Origin: Ulvibacterium sp.
Lineage (GTDB): Bacteria > Bacteroidota > Bacteroidia > Flavobacteriales > Flavobacteriaceae
DNA length: 64,000 bases
Assembly (NCBI RefSeq): GCF_028285715.1
Contig: NZ_JANQOO010000020.1
Span: 248,001 to 312,000 of the forward strand
Direction of reading: 5' to 3'
Below are positions 55,005-61,320 of the stretch, piece by piece; within the stretch, counting starts at the first letter, position 1; each line of letters starts with the position of its first letter. The translations under genes were made by a program, and so were the position numbers. Under the pieces are notes generated by a model, which saw only the letters and a list, made by a program, of their open reading frames with translations, was not told where the DNA came from and ran no database searches.

Positions 55005-55303
55005 TATCCTTCGGTCTGATCTAAAGGAATAGTAATGAACTTCTCAACACCGGGCTCAGTGAAATCAACAACTTCATCCAATCCAACTTTTTTTACGGAT
55101 CCTCCTCGAAACTTTTGCCTAAGCTGATACTGTGAAGCTGGGATTTTTCCGGCCAGTTCCAAAATTTCCCGCCCTGTCATGGATTCCTTGTTCACTACAA
55201 ACTTGTCACGGTCAACCTTAATCCTGTACCGTCTGCGTCTCGGGGGCCTTAGGTTGTCCTTGCAATATTCCTCTAGGTCAATAATCTCAATATTTTTAAT
55301 CAT
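55004..55303 (-). CDS. Ubiquitin-like protein, single Multi_ubiq-type domain
   Basis: 99 residues. After an N-terminal extension of about 24 residues, a beta-grasp domain of the Multi_ubiq type is visible (YRIKVDRDKFVV, MTGREILELAG, DEVVDFTEPGVEKFITIPLD), ending TEG. The free C-terminal Gly needs no processing and can be adenylated directly by an E1. Many relatives carry two or three tandem domains; this has one. First gene of the operon, with about 140 bases to the divergent sigma-like gene. Confidence 0.9.
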   Translation of the reverse strand: MIKNIEIIDLEEYCKDNLRPPRRRRYRIKVDRDKFVVNKESMTGREILELAGKIPASQYQLRQKFRGGSVKKVGLDEVVDFTEPGVEKFITIPLDQTEG

Positions 55304-55445
55304 AACATATTGAATTTAAAAGTTTAATAATGTGCTTCTATTTTCTAGTGTTGAGAATTGACCTTTTCTTTCAATTCTGTTTTTTTTAGTTAGGACTGTT
55401 ATTTTTTTGAACTTTACAACATTAGTATGTAAATAATAACACTAT
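55304..55445. promoter_or_regulatory. Divergent promoter region of the two cargo modules
   Basis: 142 AT-rich bases separate the Ubl and sigma-like genes and must drive both. On the plus strand TTG at 55411-55415 and TATGTAAA about 19 bases later (near 55429) are a weak fit to the Bacteroidota -33/-7 pattern. T-runs at 55379-55386 and 55401-55407 are conspicuous. A shared control site is possible, but no clear palindrome is present. Confidence 0.35.
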
Positions 55446-56006
55446 ATGGATTCTGAGACGAGAAAATTGTTTGAAAAACAAGATTGGGAATACATAATAA
55501 AGGACTTGACGTATTATGCGTATTCAAGATTTAAATTTTGGAATTTGCTTTACGAAAAAGGAATTAAAGGCTATTCCCCTGAAGAAATTACATATGAGGC
55601 TATAGAAGCTGTATTGTCGGGAAAATGGAAGTGGAATCCAAAAAAAGCAGACTTACTCAGTTACCTAAAATTTCATGTTGTTAGGGGTATGGTAGCCAAT
55701 TTAGCACGCAATGAAGAAGTCAAGACAAGCAACCCAATTGATATTCTCGAAGTAAATCATGATGATGATTATTCGGCTGAGGAAAATTTTAATGCTAATC
55801 AGATATTGGGCATAATTAAAAATGAACTAGATAAAGAAACAGTGCTATACGACCTTTTTATTCTTATGAACGAGGGGATGAAAAGAAAAGATATCTGTGA
55901 AGAGCTTAAAATATCCAACAGGGAGTATAATAATTTAATCAGAAAGTTGAAATCTCGATTAGAAAAAATGGACAAGAAACAAATATTTGATTCACTAAAG
56001 AAATAA
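55446..56006 (+). CDS. Sigma-70-like / HTH regulatory protein
   Basis: 186 residues. An N-terminal helical region with LLSYLKFHVVRGMVANLARNEE resembles sigma region 2, and the C-terminus carries a sigma region 4-like HTH (MNEGMKRKDICEELKISNREYNNLIRKLKSRLEK). The shape is that of a divergent ECF-like sigma factor, though core-polymerase contacts cannot be confirmed by eye. It is the first gene of the peptidase module, divergent from the Ubl operon, and may control one or both modules. Confidence 0.7.
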   Translation: MDSETRKLFEKQDWEYIIKDLTYYAYSRFKFWNLLYEKGIKGYSPEEITYEAIEAVLSGKWKWNPKKADLLSYLKFHVVRGMVANLARNEEVKTSNPIDILEVNHDDDYSAEENFNANQILGIIKNELDKETVLYDLFILMNEGMKRKDICEELKISNREYNNLIRKLKSRLEKMDKKQIFDSLKK

Positions 56007-56008
56007 TC

Positions 56009-56350
56009 ATGGCAAAAGAGAGCAAGGGTAAAATACTTAACAGGATATTCGAAGAGTTAGAAAATTGCACGCATACATCTGAGGAGCTGGATAAGAAATT
56101 AGAACAACTAGGCGTAAATCCAGAGACATTGTCTAAGGATGGATTAAATATTGTGGAAAGATACTTAAGCAAAAAAGACAATTCATCTTCAAAAACAAGA
56201 AGTATTTCCATGGGTAGTAATATTAGAAGATATCCTATAGCTGCAGCTAAAAAAAGAAATAAGAACGACTTGAAAAATAAGATTCAAGATATTATTAAAT
56301 CAAATAAAAATATTTCTAAGAATGATGAAAATTTGGAAAACAATGACTAA
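56009..56350 (+). CDS. Small charged hypothetical protein (113 aa)
   Basis: 113 residues starting two bases after the sigma-like gene. It is helical at the start (ILNRIFEELENCTHTSEELDKKLEQLG) and Lys/Asn-rich and probably disordered at the end. No family is recognised. The second gene of a four-gene module with overlapping or nearly overlapping ends, it could be an anti-sigma-like or adaptor partner, but nothing in the sequence proves that. Confidence 0.65.
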   Translation: MAKESKGKILNRIFEELENCTHTSEELDKKLEQLGVNPETLSKDGLNIVERYLSKKDNSSSKTRSISMGSNIRRYPIAAAKKRNKNDLKNKIQDIIKSNKNISKNDENLENND

Positions 56351-56636
56351 TTTCTTTACTTTCGTAAAGTTCTTATTCTTTTCTTGTTTAAAAAGAACAA
56401 GAAAAGTATGCTATTTTCCGTTATACCTGATAAGATTAGTCGTAAACTATATGTCAAATTCCAAACAGGCAAAATTCCTTACTGAAGAAAAAAACGCCAA
56501 TAAGATTAAAGAAGAGGATTTAATCGAAGCGTTAAAGAAGGTTAAAGCAGCTAATGATAGGATTAGAGAGAGTTTTAAATATGACAGGAAAGCACTATCT
56601 GTAAGAGCTGGCAGATACACTTCTAATGGAATATGA
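56322..56636 (+). CDS. Small hypothetical protein (104 aa, or 61 aa from an internal start)
   Basis: From the first ATG the product would have a hydrophobic, basic N-terminus (FFTFVKFLFFSCLK) that could be a membrane helix. An internal ATG at 56451 would give a soluble 61-residue helical protein (MSNSKQAKFLTEEKNANKIK). The first start overlaps the previous gene by 29 bases. The end overlaps the peptidase gene by 11 bases. Which start is used cannot be decided from sequence. No family is recognised. Confidence 0.55.
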   Translation: MMKIWKTMTNFFTFVKFLFFSCLKRTRKVCYFPLYLIRLVVNYMSNSKQAKFLTEEKNANKIKEEDLIEALKKVKAANDRIRESFKYDRKALSVRAGRYTSNGI

Positions 56637-58281
56637 AATTTTAGAATATTCGAGTGATAACTTACTTATTGCTCTTAACAATAAAAAAATTTCATCTGAA
56701 AATTTAGAGAATAAACATCACTTAGAATATTTCGAAAACTATTTGGGCGCCAAAGGAATTGGCGCCCAATCTATTTTGATAGAAAAAAAATATATTTCGA
56801 AAGCCTACTTAATTGATTATTCCAATTACTATTCAACTTGTTTTCAGAATTACAAACGTATCTGTAAACGGATTCATTTCTTCAAAGAGAGAATTACTGA
56901 AGAACGGTTTGAGAAAGAACTATTTGACAATAATTCTAACTATTTGAACGAAAATTACCTTGGCTATATCGTTTTAAAACCCCTTCCCGAAAGTATTATA
57001 GGCCCAACATTGCTAAAGACATATCCATCTGATCACGAGAAAGGAACTAGATATTATCCAGCATGCAGAAATTATGATGTTAATCTTTTTGGCAAGAAGC
57101 TATCATTGGAAACATTAGCATTCCAAGAACAAGACTATACTGTTGCTGCGTGTGCCTCAGTAGCTATATGGAGTGCATTTCATAAAACCTCTAAGTTATT
57201 TGACACACACTTACCATCTCCAAGCGAAATAACCAAAAGCGCAGGGAATACATATTTAAATAATGGAAGAACCTTTCCAACCCCTGGTTTAGACATATTT
57301 CAAATATGCGAGGCGATTGCTGCACTCGGTATTGATCCTGAACTGGAAATATCTTGGCAGTTCAGAAAGGATTCACAATTGGCTAAAAGATTGATATACG
57401 CTTATAGTAAAGCTGGATTGCCCGTTTTATTGTTCTTCAATTTTGCAAATAGTATTCCGCAAGAAAAAGATAGATCAGTAGAGGATGAAAAGTCTGATGA
57501 CGGAGTAGAAGATGATAAGTTGTCCAAACAGTCCACGGAAAAATCATCTGACCGTACTGATGAAGAACAACAGGATACAACAGATTATGATTTAGACATT
57601 GATGATGAAAATGGCCATCTAATTACTATTGTTGGATATTCTGATGAAAATCGAGAATTGGAAAAAACAGATGAGATTTCTCTTTTTGCCGATAGAATAA
57701 AAAAGTTCTATGCTCATGACGACCAAGTAGGGCCGTTCGCCAGAATGGAATTTGATGGCAATGAAAATATTACTACATCCTGGGAGGATGGAGACACATC
57801 AACAAAAGGAGCTATTTACTCAGTAATTATCCCCATTTATAAAAAAGTAAGGATAAAGTTTATTGATGTGTTCACAACAATAAGTAGTATAGACCAAATT
57901 TTGTTTCAAGCCAATATATTTACTGGCGAATTAGAATGGGATATCTTTTTGCAGGACAGTAACACATATAAAAGTACTGTCTGTAATTCAGAATTTGAAA
58001 ATGACATTAAGAGGAAAGTCCAGTTTAGTAGTTATCCAAAATATATTTGGATTGGTAGTGCAACAATTGCAGGGGAAAAATTATTCGATTTTATCTTTGA
58101 TTCTACTGATATAGCCTCAGGCTACTATTGTATTGATTTTGTTTTGTTTTTTACAAAGGATGGTTTTCCAGAAAGATTGAAAAAACATTTTGAGCTGTTT
58201 GAGAATATCTATTGTGAAGAACTTAATGGGCCTAGGTTGGGGGAAAAATTATACAATAAGATAATCCAAAACTTCGAATAA
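56626..58281 (+). CDS. Papain-like cysteine peptidase, predicted
   Basis: 551 residues. A peptidase core is suggested by QEQDYTVAACASVAIWSAF (candidate Cys176 at the start of a helix, Gln168 before it), NGHLITIVGYS (candidate His331) and FYAHDDQVGPFARM (candidate Asp365 or Asp366). This order and spacing fit C39/papain-like peptidases. An acidic low-complexity insert (about 279-329) precedes the His. A region of about 120 residues leads and a beta-rich domain ends the protein. No signal peptide, so cytoplasmic. It could cut a Ubl, a conjugate or a host target. Confidence 0.7.
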   Translation: MEYEILEYSSDNLLIALNNKKISSENLENKHHLEYFENYLGAKGIGAQSILIEKKYISKAYLIDYSNYYSTCFQNYKRICKRIHFFKERITEERFEKELFDNNSNYLNENYLGYIVLKPLPESIIGPTLLKTYPSDHEKGTRYYPACRNYDVNLFGKKLSLETLAFQEQDYTVAACASVAIWSAFHKTSKLFDTHLPSPSEITKSAGNTYLNNGRTFPTPGLDIFQICEAIAALGIDPELEISWQFRKDSQLAKRLIYAYSKAGLPVLLFFNFANSIPQEKDRSVEDEKSDDGVEDDKLSKQSTEKSSDRTDEEQQDTTDYDLDIDDENGHLITIVGYSDENRELEKTDEISLFADRIKKFYAHDDQVGPFARMEFDGNENITTSWEDGDTSTKGAIYSVIIPIYKKVRIKFIDVFTTISSIDQILFQANIFTGELEWDIFLQDSNTYKSTVCNSEFENDIKRKVQFSSYPKYIWIGSATIAGEKLFDFIFDSTDIASGYYCIDFVLFFTKDGFPERLKKHFELFENIYCEELNGPRLGEKLYNKIIQNFE

Positions 58282-58428
58282 TATTGACGTAACACATCTT
58301 ATCAGCACATGGTATTCTTTCAATAGTCTCGAAATTGAAACTTCTGTCTACAATATTTCTTCTTTATACAAGAATTAATTTGTCCCAAATACTTACACAA
58401 ACTAATACTACTGAGCGAGGCAGTATTT
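58282..58428. other. Short convergent gap
   Basis: 147 bases between the peptidase gene and the convergent mobilization gene. It is AT-rich with no strong terminator hairpin. Listed only because it separates cargo from the mobility genes. Confidence 0.4.
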
Positions 58429-58989
58429 TTAGTAGTCCCTGCTCATTTTGTCTTTAAGTAAGGCAAGTTCGTTGGCGTTAGTTTCCATACTCCAATAAGG
58501 TTTCCCAAATCTTGGCTTTATCAACTTCACTTTCAAAAGGAATTCCAGTACCTCCTCTTTTTCCCTTTTATGCCTTTCCTTTAGTTTGTCATAGCGTTCT
58601 CGTGAAATCACTCCCTCCAACTTATTCCACTCCTCTTTTGTCATTTTTTGAAACTTTTTTTCAACCCGTTTAGGCTCCCTCCTTTTCTTTACGATTTCAT
58701 GTTGGCCAAAAAGTGCCAATAACATTTCGTTGGTTGGTAATGTTTGCGTTTTCTCAATGTCCCTTACAATAGCAATAAGCGCATTAATCCTTTTGCGGGT
58801 CTTTTCGCCATCCTTATCAACTCGTTTTGGGAACTTGCTTGATGGTGATATTCCATGCCATTCAAAGAAGTCCATGACCGACTCCAAAGTTTCGGAATAG
58901 GACTTTGTTATTTTCCTTGAAAATCGCCTGAACCTCTTAATGGTTCTATGATGTAATCGTATTGTACCAAATCCATCCATTTTCTTCAT
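58429..58989 (-). CDS. BfmA/BtgA-family mobilization protein
   Basis: 186 residues, very basic. The N-terminal half contains the motif ESVMDFFEWHGISPSSKFPKR typical of Bacteroidota BfmA/BtgA-type proteins, which act as relaxosome accessories binding near oriT. A long charged coiled coil (about 115-150) follows, and the C-terminus ends KLIKPRFGKPYW..ALLKDKMSRDY. No relaxase gene (BfmB/BtgB) is next to it, so transfer would need one in trans. Its C-terminal tail has a decayed homologue at 51.34-51.46 kb. Confidence 0.85.
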   Translation of the reverse strand: MKKMDGFGTIRLHHRTIKRFRRFSRKITKSYSETLESVMDFFEWHGISPSSKFPKRVDKDGEKTRKRINALIAIVRDIEKTQTLPTNEMLLALFGQHEIVKKRREPKRVEKKFQKMTKEEWNKLEGVISRERYDKLKERHKREKEEVLEFLLKVKLIKPRFGKPYWSMETNANELALLKDKMSRDY

Positions 58990-59339
58990 TTTTATCGTTC
59001 AATTGTTACAATCTAAAGCCCTGTTTATAAAGGCTGTAGGCTAAATTGTTACAATTTCAAATTTTCCTTTTCATTTTATCTTCTTTATAAAATATTAATA
59101 ATCAATATTTTATAATCGTTTAATGAAACGTAACGTCGCTTTAGCGCGTTACCCTCTTGCTATTCAAATCAGGTCTACTTCGTATCCCAAATTTTGAATA
59201 CGGCAAACCCGCCTTAAATTCCAAAAAGTAAGTTGTACCCTATGAAATTTTCCCTTAACGTTTTTCTTCCCAAACACTAGAAAAATTCCACAGGAACCAT
59301 GTGCAAAAGTCAAGGGTAAGATTTGGGAATAAACTTTGG
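58990..59339. other. Region between mobilization gene and integrase, candidate oriT
   Basis: 350 bases without a gene. A strong hairpin GTAACG-T-CGCT-TT-AGCG-CGTTAC lies at 59130-59152 with a single bulged T, preceded by a very AT-rich stretch (59090-59120). Position upstream of the mobilization gene start and the hairpin with an AT-rich flank are what an oriT would show. This is inference only. Confidence 0.4.
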
Positions 59340-60551
59340 TCAATATCTACCTGCCACCAATTCCATGTCCTTGCTCAACTTATGGTCAAGCACCTTGGCA
59401 TATATCTGAGTAGTTCGCATGGATTGATGTCCTAGCATTTTACTTACAGATTCGATAGGCACTCCATTAGACAAAGTCACCGTAGTAGCAAATGTGTGAC
59501 GGGATAAATGGAACGTCATTCGCTTATTGATGCCGCACGCCTTCGATATTTCTTTTAAATACTGGTTCATCTTTTGATTGCTTAAAACAGGAAGCAATCG
59601 TTCCCCCACTTGCCCAATTGCTGACACTCTATATTTCTCAAGGATTGCTTCCGCTATGGGCAAAAGAGGAATAGTACTTTGTACTTTCGTTTTTGTCCGC
59701 AGAATCCTTATCCATTTTTTATTCCCAATGCTATGGATGTTCTCTTCACCCAAATTTTTGACATCGATATAGGCCAACCCTGTAAAGCAGCAAAAGACAA
59801 AGACATCCTTTGTCCGTTCCAATCGAGTAGACTTGAATTCCTTCTCAATCAGTAATCGTAGTTCTATCTCGGTCAACACCTCCCGATACGTTTTTTTCCA
59901 TCTTGCTTTCCAGTGGTAGAAAGGGTTTGTTTTCATCCAATTATTGGCAAGAGCTATCCGCACTATTTTCTTGAAATTGGTCACATACTTGACAATGGTA
60001 TTGTGACTTCCCGCTCTGTTCAATTTCAAATAATGTTCAAATCCAATGACAAACTTTAAATCCACATTGGTAACAAAAAAGTCTCTTCCACCATATTCAT
60101 GAAAGATGAACTTTCCCAAATGGTTTCGGGTTCTTACATGCCTCCTATAGGTGCTATAGGTATACTCAACTCCCAAAAGGGCTTGCATGTTATCGTTATG
60201 GTCATCGTAAATAGAAAGCACAGTTTTAATCTTGCTTCCTTTATTTAAAAGTTTGTTCTTGATGATACGCGCTGAATACGGCTGTCCTTGTGAAACATAC
60301 TCCGCTTGGATTCGGCGGATACGAACCTTTAAGTCGTCTAAATGATAGTTGATTTCATCTGCTTTGGGGTCTTTGCCAATTACCTTGTTCGAAATGGGAC
60401 ACCAGTCCTTGGGTTTGATTTTCCTTTTTAGACTGAGTTCAGCCCTCTTAGAATCGACCGTGATTCGAAGGAAAAGAGGGGACATTCCGTGCTTGTCAGA
60501 ATCACTGGTTTTTGGGTAAAAAAGGATGGAAAATGTGTTTTTTGCCTCCAT
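59340..60551 (-). CDS. Tyrosine-type site-specific integrase
   Basis: 403 residues from the ATG at 60549-60551 (MEAKNTFSILFYPKTS), the start usual in this family; a longer frame would add 20 unrelated residues. The N-terminal arm-binding and SAM-like core-binding regions are followed by the catalytic domain with TGLAYIDV at the first box, HLSRHTFAT (His and Arg of box II), LGHQSMRTTQIYAK (His and the nucleophile Tyr). The usual first-box Arg is Ala here, as in many Bacteroidota integrases. It lies next to the tRNA-Met target. Confidence 0.95.
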   Translation of the reverse strand: MEAKNTFSILFYPKTSDSDKHGMSPLFLRITVDSKRAELSLKRKIKPKDWCPISNKVIGKDPKADEINYHLDDLKVRIRRIQAEYVSQGQPYSARIIKNKLLNKGSKIKTVLSIYDDHNDNMQALLGVEYTYSTYRRHVRTRNHLGKFIFHEYGGRDFFVTNVDLKFVIGFEHYLKLNRAGSHNTIVKYVTNFKKIVRIALANNWMKTNPFYHWKARWKKTYREVLTEIELRLLIEKEFKSTRLERTKDVFVFCCFTGLAYIDVKNLGEENIHSIGNKKWIRILRTKTKVQSTIPLLPIAEAILEKYRVSAIGQVGERLLPVLSNQKMNQYLKEISKACGINKRMTFHLSRHTFATTVTLSNGVPIESVSKMLGHQSMRTTQIYAKVLDHKLSKDMELVAGRY

Positions 60552-60680
60552 AACTGTGCTTTTTGGATTATTAATATCACTTGCAAATCCGAACAAAGAA
60601 TTGAATATCAATTCTTTAACATAGTTTGGGCGGCATTTTTGCGAATAAAAAAGTACTCACCGAATCACTCACCAGAACGG

Positions 60681-60710
60681 TTGATTTCATATGATTTTAT
60701 ATGAAATCAA
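60681..60710. repeat. Inverted repeat near the right element end
   Basis: TTGATTTCATAT and ATATGAAATCAA form a perfect 12-bp stem around a 6-base loop. It lies between the integrase start and the attachment repeat, so it could bind the integrase or a directionality factor, or regulate the integrase gene. Confidence 0.6.
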
Positions 60711-60719
60711 TAAAAATGA

Positions 60720-60752
60720 AAAAGCCTGAAAACAGTTCATTTTCAGGCTTTT
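60720..60752 (-). terminator. Terminator of the tRNA-Met transcript
   Basis: A perfect 13-bp stem (AAAAGCCTGAAAA/TTTTCAGGCTTTT) with a 7-base loop lies 23 bases downstream of the tRNA 3' end on the minus strand, followed by T-rich sequence (TTTCATTTTTATTG). It lies on the island side of the attachment repeat, so the element brings a terminator for the tRNA. Confidence 0.8.
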
Positions 60753-60774
60753 AGGGAATATTTAAAATTTCCCA

Positions 60775-60789
60775 GTGGTCCCACCTGGG
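60775..60789 (+). repeat. Right attachment-site repeat (attR-like) within tRNA-Met
   Basis: GTGGTCCCACCTGGG covers the 3' strand of the acceptor stem and part of the T-arm of tRNA-Met, and is repeated exactly at 51778-51792. The tRNA stays intact because the element restores its 3' end. Confidence 0.8.
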
Positions 60790-60849
60790 CTCGAACCAGG
60801 GACCCCCTGATTATGAGTCAGGTGCTCTAACCAACTGAGCTATAGGACC
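60776..60849 (-). tRNA. tRNA-Met (anticodon CAT)
   Basis: 74 bases on the minus strand without encoded CCA. The acceptor stem GGTCCTA pairs with TGGGACC (one G-T pair), discriminator A, D-arm with GCTC..GAGC, anticodon arm CCTGACTCATAATCAGG with CAT at 60813-60815, and a T-arm with GGTTCGAGCC (stem CCTGG/CCAGG). The start is G, without the C1-A72 mismatch of initiators, so it is an elongator Met or a tRNA-Ile2 (k2C) type. It serves as the island's integration site. Confidence 0.95.
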
Positions 60850-61320
60850 ATTTTGATGTTGCGGTTTCTAGAAAACTTTTTGCCTTCACAAAAAAGAGTG
60901 TGCAATATTACTACTATTTTCCCGAGGATGCAACTGACCCGGTCCTATTCTTAACTCCAATAACATACTACCCGCATCCTTCATTTTCCAATCCTGATAG
61001 GAGCGCACTTATATCCCATTATGTTAACATTGATGTTACGCGTACACCGCATAATTCCCTTACCTTCACTCCCCAAGGTTGGGGAATTATTCTTCAAAAA
61101 GGTATACGCTTGTAAAAAGAATCAAAACGATGGAAACAGGAATATCAAATTATTGCTATCTTGGTTTTTTTGGGGACGTTCACCTACCCTCGCTTAATAC
61201 AATTATGTTCGACGTTTTTACTAAATGCCTGTTTCCAAATACCAATCCATTTAAGGACAATTCACCCAATGGCACGGTAAAAAGATTGAGTCTTGGCGAG
61301 CGGGTAAAAATGGAACATAC
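60850..61320. other. Region between tRNA-Met and the GH65 gene
   Basis: About 470 bases, holding the tRNA promoter on one strand and the GH65 leader on the other. A near-palindrome GTTAACAT-TG-ATGTTAC lies at 61023-61039 and an imperfect inverted repeat AATTCCC..GGGAATT at 61053-61087; both could be control sites for the sugar gene. Short frames here show no family resemblance. Confidence 0.4.

Larger units (their letters stand above)
51778..60789. mobile_element. tRNA-Met-integrated genomic island of about 9 kb
   Basis: Bounded by a 15-bp direct repeat (51778-51792 and 60775-60789) that covers the 3' end of tRNA-Met. The integrase and BfmA/BtgA-type mobilization genes sit at the tRNA end. 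Cargo is two divergent modules: Ubl-E2-JAB/E1-DUF6527-membrane protein (minus) and sigma-like-small-small-papain-like peptidase (plus). No relaxase or conjugation genes are present, so it could be mobilised only with help. The cargo around 55.4-58.3 kb is visibly richer in A+T than the neighbouring hydrogenase genes, fitting transfer. Confidence 0.8.
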
